Counted from the first letter of the stretch, positions 7,567 through 19,043 are shown. The stretch: 35,648 bases of DNA from Coriobacteriia bacterium (GCA_014859305.1 JACUUM010000026.1:1-35648); one strand, 5' to 3'. Numbers and translations: made by a program. Notes: generated by a model from the letters alone, not told the origin.

Positions 7567-9123
7567 ATGGCGGACGCCGGGCGGCCTGAGAGCGATCGCG
7601 AGCCCGGCCCAGGCGTGCCGTCCGGCGCAGAGCGGGTCCCGGACACCGAGGACGCCCGCGCAGCCCGGCGGGCGAAGCTCGACGAGGTCCGGGCGCGGGA
7701 CGAGGAACCGTACCTGGACCGGTTCGACGTCACCGCGCGCACCGCGGAGCTCCAAGAGAGGTTCGCCGACCTCGCCGACGGCGCGGAGGCCGGGGAGAAC
7801 GCCTCGGTCGCCGGCCGGCTCGTCGCCCGGCGCGACCAGGGCAGGGTCGCGTTCCTCGTGATCCGGGACGCCACGGGCGATCTCCAGCTCTTCGTACGGC
7901 CCGACGTGCTGGGCGCCGAGGCGTTCGAGCGCGCGTCGCGGCTCGACCTGGGCGATTGGGTCGGTGCGACCGGGCAGGTGCTCCGGACCCGCCGGGGCGA
8001 ACTGTCGGTGTCGCCCACGGAGCTGACGCTGCTCTCCAAGTCGCTGCGCCCCCTGCCGGACAAGTGGCACGGGCTCTCCTCGACCGAGACGCGGTACCGG
8101 CAGCGCTACCTGGACCTGATCGTGAACCGCGACGTGAAGCGGACGTTCGAGGCACGTTCCCGGCTCGTCTCGTCGGTCCGCCGCTACCTCGAGGACCAGG
8201 GCTTCATCGAGGTCGAGACCCCCATGCTGCACCCGGTGCCCGGTGGCGCGGCGGCTCGGCCCTTCGCGACGCACCACAACGCGCTCGACATGGAGCTGTA
8301 CCTGCGCATCGCTCCGGAGCTGTACCTGAAGCGCCTGCTCGTCGGCGGCTTCGACCGGGTCTTCGAGCTGAACCGCAGCTTCCGCAACGAGGGCATGTCC
8401 CCCAAGCACAACCCGGAGTTCACGATGCTCGAGGCGTACCAGGCCTTCACGAACCTCGAGGGCATGATGGGACTCACCGAGGGGCTCGTGTCCTCGTCGG
8501 CCACCGAGGTCCTCGGCAAGACGAGGGTGACGTACCAGGGGGTCGAGCTCGACTTGACTCCCCCGTTCGAGCGGCGTACCCTGCTCGCGCTCGTGGGCGA
8601 AGCAGCGGACGAGGAGGTCTCCTTCGCCCGCTCCGCCGAGGAGCTCAGGGGGCTCCTCGAGCGGCACGGGGTGCCGTACGAGGCCTCGTGGGGCAAGGGC
8701 AAGCTGGTGACGGAGCTCTTCGAGAAGCTCGTGGAGCCCGATCTCGTGCAACCGGTCTTCGTGACGGACTATCCGCTCGAGACCTCTCCGCTCGCACGCA
8801 AGAAGCCCGGCGAGCCGGAGCTCACCGAGCGCTTCGAGCTGATAGTGGCGGGCCGCGAGATCGCGAACGCGTTCTCCGAGCTGATCGACCCCGTCGATCA
8901 GCGGGAGCGGTTCGACGCGCAGATGGAGGCGAGGGCCGCCGGCGACGAGGAGACGATGGGCTACGACGAGGACTACCTGCGGGCGATGGAGTACGGCATG
9001 CCGCCCTGCGGAGGGCTCGGCGTGGGCATCGACCGCCTGGTCATGCTGCTGACGGACTCGGCGTCCATCCGGGACGTGCTCCTCTTCCCGCACCTGAGAC
9101 CGGAGGGCGCGGGCCGGGAGTGA
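7567..9123 (+). CDS. lysS: lysyl-tRNA synthetase, class II
   Basis: A 518-residue LysRS that charges tRNA-Lys. The extended N-terminal tail (residues 1-55) is charged and low in complexity. The OB-fold anticodon-binding domain covers about 75-180 (VAGRLVARRDQGRVAFLVIRD). The class II catalytic core follows, with motif 1 around EVETPML, motif 2 in FELNRSFRNEG and motif 3 in GLGVGIDRLVML. HNPEFTMLEAYQA, typical of LysRS, separates it from AspRS and AsnRS. The gene is four bases from greA; this pairing is common in Gram-positives. The long tail before the anticodon domain is the only unusual element. Confidence 0.96.
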   Translation: MADAGRPESDREPGPGVPSGAERVPDTEDARAARRAKLDEVRARDEEPYLDRFDVTARTAELQERFADLADGAEAGENASVAGRLVARRDQGRVAFLVIRDATGDLQLFVRPDVLGAEAFERASRLDLGDWVGATGQVLRTRRGELSVSPTELTLLSKSLRPLPDKWHGLSSTETRYRQRYLDLIVNRDVKRTFEARSRLVSSVRRYLEDQGFIEVETPMLHPVPGGAAARPFATHHNALDMELYLRIAPELYLKRLLVGGFDRVFELNRSFRNEGMSPKHNPEFTMLEAYQAFTNLEGMMGLTEGLVSSSATEVLGKTRVTYQGVELDLTPPFERRTLLALVGEAADEEVSFARSAEELRGLLERHGVPYEASWGKGKLVTELFEKLVEPDLVQPVFVTDYPLETSPLARKKPGEPELTERFELIVAGREIANAFSELIDPVDQRERFDAQMEARAAGDEETMGYDEDYLRAMEYGMPPCGGLGVGIDRLVMLLTDSASIRDVLLFPHLRPEGAGRE

Positions 9124-9153
9124 GCGGGGTGTGGCCGGCCGGCGCCGGCGGAA

Positions 9154-9178
9154 GATATGAGTGTCCCGCGCTCATATC
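9154..9178. repeat. perfect AT-rich inverted repeat between lysS and clpC
   Basis: GATATGAG (9154-9161) and CTCATATC (9171-9178) are perfect reverse complements separated by nine bases. The arms are far richer in A+T than the surrounding DNA and no T-run follows, so a protein-binding site is more likely than a terminator. It does not match the CtsR heptads or the HAIR element of HspR. Confidence 0.55.
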
Positions 9179-9262
9179 GGGCCCCGTTGCCGCCACTGTC
9201 CTTGGCACCCCGCTTGCTCGCTGTGCGGCACACCCCCTTCCTCGGCAGGGGTCGTGTCGGGA

Positions 9263-9291
9263 CCGACGGATGCCGAGGTAGAGGGTATACT
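9263..9291 (+). promoter_or_regulatory. clpC promoter
   Basis: TATACT (9286-9291) is a strong -10. CCGACG (9263-9268), 17 bases upstream, is a weak -35 that shares only the central GAC with the consensus. The -35 falls in a small palindrome, GTCGG-GA-CCGAC (9256-9267). A weak -35 with flanking palindromes is what a regulated stress promoter would look like; that reading is inference. Confidence 0.45.
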
Positions 9292-9348
9292 GTCGACGTG
9301 GGAGACGCGGCACTGTCGAGTAGCCGCTCACTAGAGGGAGTCCCCCAG

Positions 9349-11916
<2,568 letters not shown>

Positions 11917-11921
11917 CGCGC

Positions 11922-13310
11922 ATGGCGAAGCCCCGGGGCGTATGGCGCTGCCAGCAGTGCGGCAACGCACAGCCCCGGTGGGTGGGTCGTTGTCCCGAGT
12001 GCGGGGATTTCGGCACGTACGTCGAGGAGGCCGAGGCGGCGCGACCGCCCCGGCCTCCTTCCTCTCGCGCACGACCGGTCTCGCTCTCGGAGGCGTGCTC
12101 GGAACGGGAGCAGCGGCTGGCCAGCGGCATAGCGGAACTGGACCGCGTGCTCGGCGGCGGTCTCGTCGAGGGCTCGCTCGTGCTGATCGGCGGAGAACCG
12201 GGAGTGGGCAAGTCCACCTTGCTGCTCCAGGCGGCGGCGGCATACGCGCGGACCGGAGGTGTCCTGTACGCCACGGGTGAGGAGTCGGCCGGACAGGTGG
12301 CGAGCCGGGCGGCCCGCCTGGGGGTCGCGTGCCCCGGCGTGATGCTGCTGGCCGAGGCCGACGTCGCCGCCATCGAGGCCGTGGCGCGCGAGCGGCGCCC
12401 TTCCGTTCTCGTGATCGACTCCATGCAGACGGTCACGGACCCGGACCTGGCCGGGGCTCCCGGCACCGTGGGTCAGGTGCGGGGCTGTGCGGCCAGGCTG
12501 ATGCGGCTCGCCAAGGGGGAGAACATCTCCACGATCGTGGTCGGCCACGTCACGAAGGACGGCACGATCGCGGGACCGCGGGCGGTGGAGCATCTGGTCG
12601 ACGCGGTGCTGTACTTCGAAGGCGACCCCCATCACGCCTTCCGCGTGTTGCGCGGCGTCAAGAACCGCTTCGGGCCCGCCGGTGAGGTCGGCATCTTCGA
12701 GATGTCCGCCGAGGGGCTCGACGGCGTGGGGCAGCCCTCCGGCGCCCTGCTCGTGGGGCGGGACGGCGAGGTGGCCGGTTCCGCCGTGCTCGCCGCGACC
12801 GAGGGCTCGAGGGCCCTGCTCGTGGAGATCCAGGCGCTCGTCACGCCGGCCTTCCTGCAGGTCCCCCGCCGGCTCGCGGTCGGCGTCGAGTCCGGCCGCC
12901 TCCTGCAGACGCTCGCAGTGCTCGAGCGCCGGACGGGCCGCTCCTTCGGCCGGCACGACGTGTACGTCTCGGTCGCCGGAGGCGTGCGGCTGGCCGAGCC
13001 CGCCGCCGACCTGCCGCTCGCGCTCGCGCTCGCCGGCGCGCTGGCGGACGAGCCGCTGCCGGCCGGACTGGTCTCCTTCGGTGAGGTCGGCCTCACCGGC
13101 GAGGTCCGCCCGGTCCCCCGCGTCCCCGACCGGTTGCGCGAGGCCGCGGCGATGGGCTTCTCCTCGGCCGTGGGCGGCGCACCCGCCCGGTCCGAGATGC
13201 CCGAGGCCGTCTCGCTGACCCGCGTGCGCACGGTCGGCGAGGCGCTGGAAGCGGCCGGGATCGGCTCCGGCGCTGCCGGATGTCACGGCGGAGTGGCACA
13301 ATCCCCGTAG
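11922..13310 (+). CDS. radA: DNA repair protein RadA
   Basis: A 462-residue RadA/Sms protein, a branch-migration factor for recombination intermediates. An N-terminal zinc finger has Cys10, Cys13, Cys24 and Cys27. The RecA-like ATPase core has Walker A GEPGVGKST (91-99) and Walker B VLVIDS. The RadA-specific KNRFG motif is at 247-251. The C-terminal Lon-like domain runs through FGEVGLTGEVRPV. The ATG at 11922 lies six bases after the clpC stop, so translation is probably coupled. radA-disA adjacency is a long-conserved pairing, and RadA is known to modulate DisA in Bacillus and mycobacteria. Confidence 0.97.
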   Translation: MAKPRGVWRCQQCGNAQPRWVGRCPECGDFGTYVEEAEAARPPRPPSSRARPVSLSEACSEREQRLASGIAELDRVLGGGLVEGSLVLIGGEPGVGKSTLLLQAAAAYARTGGVLYATGEESAGQVASRAARLGVACPGVMLLAEADVAAIEAVARERRPSVLVIDSMQTVTDPDLAGAPGTVGQVRGCAARLMRLAKGENISTIVVGHVTKDGTIAGPRAVEHLVDAVLYFEGDPHHAFRVLRGVKNRFGPAGEVGIFEMSAEGLDGVGQPSGALLVGRDGEVAGSAVLAATEGSRALLVEIQALVTPAFLQVPRRLAVGVESGRLLQTLAVLERRTGRSFGRHDVYVSVAGGVRLAEPAADLPLALALAGALADEPLPAGLVSFGEVGLTGEVRPVPRVPDRLREAAAMGFSSAVGGAPARSEMPEAVSLTRVRTVGEALEAAGIGSGAAGCHGGVAQSP

Positions 13311-13341
13311 AGGTCGTGTCGAAGCGGAGGACGGGGGCCGG

Positions 13342-14400
13342 GTGGAGAGGGAGACCCAGGACCTGATGCGGTCGGCGATGGCCCGCGTGTCGCCGGGGAC
13401 GCCGCTGCGCGAGGGCATCGATCACATCCTGTCGTCGGGGACCGGGGCGTTGCTCGTCATCGGGGACGTGCAGCACGTGCTCGTCTTGTCCAACGGCGGT
13501 TTCCGGATCGAGAGCCCTTTCACGCCCGAGCGGCTCTTCGAGCTCGCCAAGATGGACGGGGCGATAGTCATCGACGCCGCGGTGGAGCGCATCCTGTTCG
13601 CGAACGTCTTCCTCGTTCCCGACCCGGAGCTGCCGACGAGCGAGACCGGGATGCGGCACCAGGCCGCCGAGCGGGTGAGCCGTCAGACCGACGCGCTCGT
13701 GATCTCGATCTCGCAGCGCCGGGACGTCGTCAGCCTGTACCTGGGCGGCGAGAAGCTGATCCTGGACGACCTGGAGGTGCTGCTGGCCAAGGCGAACCAG
13801 GCGCTGCAGACGCTCCAGCGCTTCCGCGCCCGCCTCGACGAGGTCTCCGGCCGGCTGATGGCGCTCGAGTTCGAGGACCTGGTCACGATCAACGACGTCG
13901 CGGGGGTCATCCGGCGCTTCGAGATGCTGCAGCGCGTCGCGCGCGAGGTGGGGCGTTACATCCTGGAGCTCGGCAGCGAGGGCCGTCTGCTGCGGATGCA
14001 AGCCGAGGAGCTGACTCTCGGCGTCGAGGAGGACTACCTGATGCTGCTGCGGGACTACGCTCCCGACGACAACCCGAGGAGGCTCTCCACGCTGAGGAGC
14101 CGGCTGGCCCACCTGCCCGCGGAACGGTTGCTCGAGAGCGAGGCCATCGCGGGCGCGCTGGGTTACTCGGCCGGCTCGCGGGTGACCGAGGAACACGTGC
14201 ATCCCCGGGGCTACCGGCTGCTGCGGAGGATACCGATGCTGCCGGCGACGGTCATAGGGCGGCTCGTCGACCGGTTCGGCTCGCTCTCAGGCATCGTGCA
14301 CGCGACCGAGACCCAGCTGGACGACGTCGACGGCGTGGGTGCCCGGCGCGCCAAGGCGATCGTGGACGGCGTGCGACGGATGCGCAGGGAGGTGTCGTGA
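13342..14400 (+). CDS. disA: DNA integrity scanning protein DisA (diadenylate cyclase) with altered active site
   Basis: A 352-residue DisA with the family layout: an N-terminal diadenylate cyclase domain (1-140), a linker helical domain, and a C-terminal helix-hairpin-helix DNA-binding domain (LDDVDGVGARRAKAIVDGVR). DisA makes c-di-AMP from two ATP while scanning DNA and stops at damage. The DGA motif is intact at 72-74 (KMDGAIVID). The second active-site motif, usually GTRHR, reads GMRHQ (103-107), so both the Thr and the last Arg that contact ATP are replaced. The start is GTG at 13342, with GGAGGA upstream. Activity may be reduced or changed; see findings. Confidence 0.93.
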   Translation: MERETQDLMRSAMARVSPGTPLREGIDHILSSGTGALLVIGDVQHVLVLSNGGFRIESPFTPERLFELAKMDGAIVIDAAVERILFANVFLVPDPELPTSETGMRHQAAERVSRQTDALVISISQRRDVVSLYLGGEKLILDDLEVLLAKANQALQTLQRFRARLDEVSGRLMALEFEDLVTINDVAGVIRRFEMLQRVAREVGRYILELGSEGRLLRMQAEELTLGVEEDYLMLLRDYAPDDNPRRLSTLRSRLAHLPAERLLESEAIAGALGYSAGSRVTEEHVHPRGYRLLRRIPMLPATVIGRLVDRFGSLSGIVHATETQLDDVDGVGARRAKAIVDGVRRMRREVS

Positions 14401-14527
14401 GCGGCCGTCGTCGAAGGGGGTCGCAGCGCCCCGGCGGCGAGAAGCTCCGTGATAGAATCCGGACAGGACGGCCGTGGCAGGCCGCCGGGTGTCGTCGAGA
14501 GGCAAGGGGGTGGAGGGGGCGCGGGAC

Positions 14528-15601
14528 ATGCCCGCGCCGCCGGCTGGAGGGATGATCACACACGCTACCCGTTTCGTTCTCCTCACCGCGGGCGGGTTCG
14601 GCGGGTTCGCGATCGCCCGGCTCGCCGTTTGGACGGAGCAGACGCCGTTCTCTCCTGAACACGTCATCTTGATATTCGTCATCCTCGGCTGCTCCATCGG
14701 TTACATCTTAGGCGGGATCGTCGGACGCGAGCTCGAGACGGCCTATTGCCGTGCCGAGGAGCGCCTGCAAGACCTGCTTCCAACGGACCTGGTGCTTGCG
14801 GCCACCGGTCTGGTGACGGGACTGGTCGTCGCGCTGCTCGTCTCGTATCCGCTGCGGTTCGTCTCGCCGCCCTGGCTCGCCTTCACGACCACGGGGGCGC
14901 TGCTGTTCGTCGCGGCCTACGTCGGCATCAGGGTCGGGCTCGTGAAGCGCGTCCAGGTGGCCGCGGCGTTCCCTCGGCTGAACGGGGACAAGGACAGACC
15001 CGATGCCGCCCGCCCCAAGTACCTCGACACCAGTGCGGTCATCGACGGCAGGTTCGTGGAGCTGCTGCGCAGCGGCTTCCTCGAGGGACCCGTGAAGGTC
15101 CCGCGATTCGTCGTCGCGGAGTTGCACACGCTAGCCGACTCGGCCGACGACATCAGGCGCGCGCGGGGCCGCCGCGGGCTCGACCTCCTCGAGTCGCTGT
15201 CCTCCACGGACTCCGGCTTGGAGCTCCTAGAGGTGGACTACCCCGAACTGGCCACGGTCGACGACAAGCTGGTGCGGCTGGCGGCGGACTCGGGCGGCTC
15301 GATCGTGACCGTGGACTACAACCTCTCCAAGGCCGCGCGCGTGCGCGAGGCGGGTGCGCTCAACGTCAACGAGCTCGCTCAGGCCCTGCGTCCGACCCAC
15401 CTGCCGGGCGAGACGCTCCGCCTAACGATCGTTCGCGAGGGCAAGGAGTCGGACCAGGGCGTCGGGTACCTGGAGGACGGGACGATGGTCGTCGTCCAGG
15501 GCGGACGGGAGCGCATCGGCTCGGAGGCCGAGACGGAGGTCACCTCCGTGCTGCAGACCTCCGCCGGCCGCATGATCTTCTCGAAGCTGAAGGCGGTCTG
15601 A
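14528..15601 (+). CDS. YacL-type membrane PIN/TRAM domain protein
   Basis: A 357-residue protein with about four N-terminal membrane helices (15-33, 45-65, 86-107 and 116-138), then a PIN nuclease domain starting at KYLDTSAVIDGRF with Asp167 and later acidic residues (PELATVDDKL, IVTVDYN), and a C-terminal TRAM domain (VGYLEDGTMVVVQGG). TRAM domains bind RNA, so a membrane-tethered ribonuclease is likely; the target is unknown. I chose the ATG at 14528, with GGAGG 11 bases upstream; the ATG at 14552 is an alternative with too short a spacing. A -10-like TAGAAT is at 14453-14458. The gene occupies the yacL position found after disA in Firmicutes. Confidence 0.88.
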   Translation: MPAPPAGGMITHATRFVLLTAGGFGGFAIARLAVWTEQTPFSPEHVILIFVILGCSIGYILGGIVGRELETAYCRAEERLQDLLPTDLVLAATGLVTGLVVALLVSYPLRFVSPPWLAFTTTGALLFVAAYVGIRVGLVKRVQVAAAFPRLNGDKDRPDAARPKYLDTSAVIDGRFVELLRSGFLEGPVKVPRFVVAELHTLADSADDIRRARGRRGLDLLESLSSTDSGLELLEVDYPELATVDDKLVRLAADSGGSIVTVDYNLSKAARVREAGALNVNELAQALRPTHLPGETLRLTIVREGKESDQGVGYLEDGTMVVVQGGRERIGSEAETEVTSVLQTSAGRMIFSKLKAV

Positions 15602-16812
15602 TGCCGCGGTCCGCCCAGCCCTTCGGTGCGGTGGTGGTCGCGGGCGGGTCGGGCGAGCGGTTCGGCGCTCCGGGGGGGAAGCAGTTGGCTCCGGTCGGCG
15701 GGCGGCCCCTGCTCGCTCGAACGCTCGAGGCGCTGTCCTCCGCCGAGGGTCTGAGGCATCTGGTCGTCGTGACCCACCCGGACCGGACGGAGGAGTACCG
15801 CGACGCGCTGCGCGCGGACGGGGTGCTGGATCTCTCTGGCGCCGTCGAGGTCGTTCTCGTGCCCGGCGGGGTGCGGCGGCAGGACTCCGTGGCCGCCGGC
15901 TTGGCGGTCCTGCCGCCCGAGACCCCGGTCATCGCCGTGCACGATGGGGCACGCCCGGCTGTCGACCCCGGTCTCCTCACCCGCGCGGTCGACCGGCTGT
16001 CCGAGGACGCCGGTCTGGACGGGGTGGTCGTGGGCCACCCCGCGTACGACACGATGAAGGTCGTCGACGGCCTCACCGTCGACTCGACGGCCGACCGCTC
16101 CAGGCTCTGGCATGCCCAGACGCCGCAGGTGTTCCGCGCCGAGGCGCTGAGAGGCGCGTACCACCGGGCGGTCCGGGAGGGGGTCGAGGCCACCGACGAC
16201 GCCGCGCTCGTGGAAGCGGCCGGCGGGCGGGTCGAGATGATCCTCGGCCCGCGCCACAACCTGAAGGTGACGGTGCCCGAGGACCTCGCGCTCGTGGAAG
16301 CGCTCCTCGGCGAGAGGGGGCCCGGCTTGGGCCTGAGGATCGGCATCGGCTACGACCTGCACGCGCTGGTGGAGGGACGCCCTCTCGTGATCGGCGGCGT
16401 CCCCGTCCCCTTCGAGATGGGGCTCGCGGGGCACTCCGACGCCGACGTGCTCGCCCACGCGCTCATGGACGGGATCCTCGGGGCCATGAGGGCCGGCGAC
16501 ATCGGCGCGCACTTCCCCGAGACGGACCGGGCCTTCGCCGGGATCTCGAGCCTCGAGCTTCTGGGTCGCGTGGGAGAGATGATGGCCGAAGGGGGGTTCG
16601 AGCTGCTGGACGCCGACTGTGTCGTGATGCTCGAGCGGCCCCGCATCTCCCCGTACCGGGATGCGATGAGGGTGGCGATGGCGGACGTTCTCGGCGTGGG
16701 CGCGGCGCGGATCGGCGTGAAGGCGACCACGATGGAGGGGCTGGGCTCGATAGGACGCGGCGAAGCGGCTGCCGCCGAGGCCGTCGTGCTGCTTCGGGCG
16801 CGAGGCCGATGA
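15601..16812 (+). CDS. ispDF: bifunctional IspD/IspF (MEP pathway)
   Basis: A 403-residue fusion of two steps of isoprenoid precursor synthesis. Residues 1-235 are IspD (2-C-methyl-D-erythritol 4-phosphate cytidylyltransferase), with the CTP-binding VVAGGSGERFG and KQ, then AVHDGARP and HAQTPQVF. Residues 243-403 are IspF (2C-methyl-D-erythritol 2,4-cyclodiphosphate synthase), with the zinc ligands in GIGYDLHAL and LAGHSDADVLAHALMDG, and GAHFPETD. The ATG overlaps the yacL stop by one base, so translation is coupled. In Bacillus ispD and ispF are separate neighbouring genes at this position; here they are one reading frame with no stop between them. Confidence 0.95.
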   Translation: MPRSAQPFGAVVVAGGSGERFGAPGGKQLAPVGGRPLLARTLEALSSAEGLRHLVVVTHPDRTEEYRDALRADGVLDLSGAVEVVLVPGGVRRQDSVAAGLAVLPPETPVIAVHDGARPAVDPGLLTRAVDRLSEDAGLDGVVVGHPAYDTMKVVDGLTVDSTADRSRLWHAQTPQVFRAEALRGAYHRAVREGVEATDDAALVEAAGGRVEMILGPRHNLKVTVPEDLALVEALLGERGPGLGLRIGIGYDLHALVEGRPLVIGGVPVPFEMGLAGHSDADVLAHALMDGILGAMRAGDIGAHFPETDRAFAGISSLELLGRVGEMMAEGGFELLDADCVVMLERPRISPYRDAMRVAMADVLGVGAARIGVKATTMEGLGSIGRGEAAAAEAVVLLRARGR

Positions 16813-18254
16813 CCGAGCGCCTCCGCTTCTCACCCTCACCCAGCGGCGGCCTCCACATGGGAGGAGCCCGAACGGCGCTGTTCGACTGGCTCGTCGCCAG
16901 GCGTGCCCGCGGGTCGTTCCTGCTGCGTATCGAGGACACCGACCGCACTCGTTCGACCGCCGCGGCGGAGGCCGCGATCCTCGCCGACCTCTCGTGGCTC
17001 GGGCTGGACTGGGACGAGGGGCCGGACATCGGCGGGCCGCACGCGCCGTACAGGCAGTCGGAGCGGGCAGAGCTCTACGAGCGGACACTGCTCGAGCTCC
17101 GCGCCGCCGGCGCGACCTACCCCTGCTTCTGCCCGCCCGAGCTGCTCGAGCGACAGCGCGCCGAGGACGAGGCGGCGCGTCGCCCCCCCCGCTACCGTGG
17201 CACTTGCCGCGTGCTGAGCGCCCGAGAGGCGCGTGGCCGGATCGAGGCCGGAGAGGCCGCCGCATGGCGCTTCGCGGTACCTGAGGGCCGTACCGTCGAG
17301 TGGGTGGACGGAGTGCACGGGCGCATCGCCTTCGCGGCCGCGGATATCGGCGACTTCCTGCTCGTGCGCTCCGACGGCAGGGCCCTGTACGACCTGGCCT
17401 GCGTGTCCGACGACGCGGCGATGCGCGTCACGCTGGTGCTGCGCGGCGACGACCACGTCCCCAACACTCCCCGTCAGCTGCTGCTCTACGAAGCGCTCGG
17501 CCGCACTCCGCCCGCCTTCGCCCACCTTCCGCTCGTGATCGGCGCCGACGGGGCGCCGCTGTCGAAGTCCGCGGGGGACGGAGGCATCGGGGAGCTGCGC
17601 GGGGCGGGATACCTGCCGGAGGCCGTGATCGACCACCTGGCCCGCCTGGGGTGGTCGGACCCGCTCGACCGCCCCGCCCTCACCCGCGACGAGCTGCTGG
17701 CCACCTTCGAGCTCGCTCGGATCTCGCCGGCCCCGCCGCGGCACGACCCGTCACGGCTGCGTGCCCTCAACGTGCTGCACCTGCGCGCCCTGCCTCCTTC
17801 ACGGCTCGCCGCCGCGATCAGGCCGCACCTTCCCCCGCTGCCCGGCTGGTTCGACCTGGGGGCCTTCGCCGAAGCGGTGCGAGGCGAGCTCGAGGTGGCC
17901 TCCGACGCCCGCGATCAGGCCGAGCGGCTCGTGTCCCCTCCGCCGGCCGACGAGGAGGCTCGGCGAGCCCTCGCCCAGGAGCGAGGGGCGCACGCCGTCA
18001 GGGACGCCCGCGACGTGGTCGCCGCAGCCTCGCCGTTCGAAGGCGAGGCCGCCTTCCGCGCGTTGCGCGAACGGCTCGCCGGCGAGGACGCGCGCCGCGC
18101 GCTGCCGGCCGTGCGCGCGGCGCTCACCGGTCGCGTGCACGGGCTGCCGCTGCCCGTGGTGTTCTCCCTGCTCGGGAAGGGCAGGAGTCTCGAGCGGCTC
18201 ACCCGCGCGGCCGCGGCGGCGGGAATTGACAGCCCACGTGACGGGAATGGATAG
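16809..18254 (+). CDS. gltX: glutamyl-tRNA synthetase
   Basis: A 481-residue class I synthetase that charges tRNA-Glu, and possibly tRNA-Gln in organisms without GlnRS. The HIGH-type motif is HMGG (16-19), followed by RIEDTDR (40-46). Zinc ligands appear as Cys106, Cys108, Tyr129 and Cys133. RGDDHVPNTPRQ is conserved. The KLSKR signature reads PLSKS (250-254): the central Ser-Lys remains but the outer Lys and Arg are lost. The C-terminal helical anticodon-binding region is present but rich in Ala and Arg. The ATG overlaps the ispDF stop by four bases. A glutamyl-Q enzyme is excluded by length. Confidence 0.93.
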   Translation: MTERLRFSPSPSGGLHMGGARTALFDWLVARRARGSFLLRIEDTDRTRSTAAAEAAILADLSWLGLDWDEGPDIGGPHAPYRQSERAELYERTLLELRAAGATYPCFCPPELLERQRAEDEAARRPPRYRGTCRVLSAREARGRIEAGEAAAWRFAVPEGRTVEWVDGVHGRIAFAAADIGDFLLVRSDGRALYDLACVSDDAAMRVTLVLRGDDHVPNTPRQLLLYEALGRTPPAFAHLPLVIGADGAPLSKSAGDGGIGELRGAGYLPEAVIDHLARLGWSDPLDRPALTRDELLATFELARISPAPPRHDPSRLRALNVLHLRALPPSRLAAAIRPHLPPLPGWFDLGAFAEAVRGELEVASDARDQAERLVSPPPADEEARRALAQERGAHAVRDARDVVAAASPFEGEAAFRALRERLAGEDARRALPAVRAALTGRVHGLPLPVVFSLLGKGRSLERLTRAAAAAGIDSPRDGNG

Positions 18255-18314
18255 TAGGTCGCACGACCGGTGCTTCCAGCCGGTCCCGACCGGCAAGCAG
18301 GAGGGCCACCCCCC

Positions 18315-19043
18315 ATGTTCGCCCGCATCCGCGACGACATACGGGCCGTGCGCGAGCGCGACCCCGCCGCCACCTCCACGTGGAGCATCCTGCTCAACTA
18401 CCCGGGGCTGCACGCGATGTGGGCGCACAGGATCGATCATCGGCTGCACGTCGCCGGGCACCGGGGGCTGGCGCGCTTCCTCAGTCAGTGCGCGAGGTTC
18501 TTCACCGGCATCGAGATCCACCCGGGCGCGACGATCGGGGACCGTTTCTTCATCGACCACGGCATGGGCGTGGTCATCGGGGAGACGACGGTGATCGGCG
18601 ACGACGTCACCCTGTATCAAGGCGTCACGCTGGGGGGGACGGGCAAGGAACGCGGGAAGCGGCATCCTACGCTCCAGGACCACGTCGTGGTCGGTGTCGG
18701 CGCGACCGTCCTCGGCGACATCACCCTCGGGCGCGGTTCGAAGGTCGGAGGGGGAGCGGTGGTCATCAACGACGTGCCTCCCAACTCGACGGTTGTGGGC
18801 GTGCCCGGGCGCGTCGTCGTCCGCGAGGGCAGGAAGGTGGAGGCCATCGACCTGCACCACGAGGACCTGCCCGACCCCGTGGTGGAGATGTTCCGCTGCA
18901 TGCAGCGGCGGATGGATCGCCTGGAGATGCGAGTGTCCGCGGCGGAGGACCGCGCCGAGGAGCGTGGCGCGGTGGCCAGCGGCGGAGGCGAGGCGGCGGA
19001 GGCCACCTCCTCGGCGAGCGAGGCCGAGAGCTGCGAGCTGTGA
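18315..19043 (+). CDS. cysE: serine O-acetyltransferase
   Basis: A 242-residue CysE, which acetylates serine with acetyl-CoA as the first step of cysteine synthesis. An N-terminal helical part (1-70) is followed by the left-handed beta-helix of hexapeptide repeats ([19 protein letters not shown], then [19 protein letters not shown]), with catalytic His in IDHG and [16 protein letters not shown] is typical of the active-site loop. The final 40 residues are an acidic, low-complexity tail. The ATG at 18315 has a weak ribosome binding site (GGAGGGCC). It sits between gltX and cysS as in Bacillus. No T-box leader is visible in the short gap before it. Confidence 0.95.
   Translation: MFARIRDDIRAVRERDPAATSTWSILLNYPGLHAMWAHRIDHRLHVAGHRGLARFLSQCARFFTGIEIHPGATIGDRFFIDHGMGVVIGETTVIGDDVTLYQGVTLGGTGKERGKRHPTLQDHVVVGVGATVLGDITLGRGSKVGGGAVVINDVPPNSTVVGVPGRVVVREGRKVEAIDLHHEDLPDPVVEMFRCMQRRMDRLEMRVSAAEDRAEERGAVASGGGEAAEATSSASEAESCEL

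Noticed and set aside
9124-9348. CtsR or HspR (HAIR) sites upstream of clpC
   Set aside because: Neither the direct heptad GGTCAAA nor the CTTGAGT-N7-ACTCAAG repeat is present.
18255-18314. A T-box riboswitch ahead of cysE, as found in Bacillus
   Set aside because: The gap is only 60 bases and shows no T-box sequence or specifier stem.
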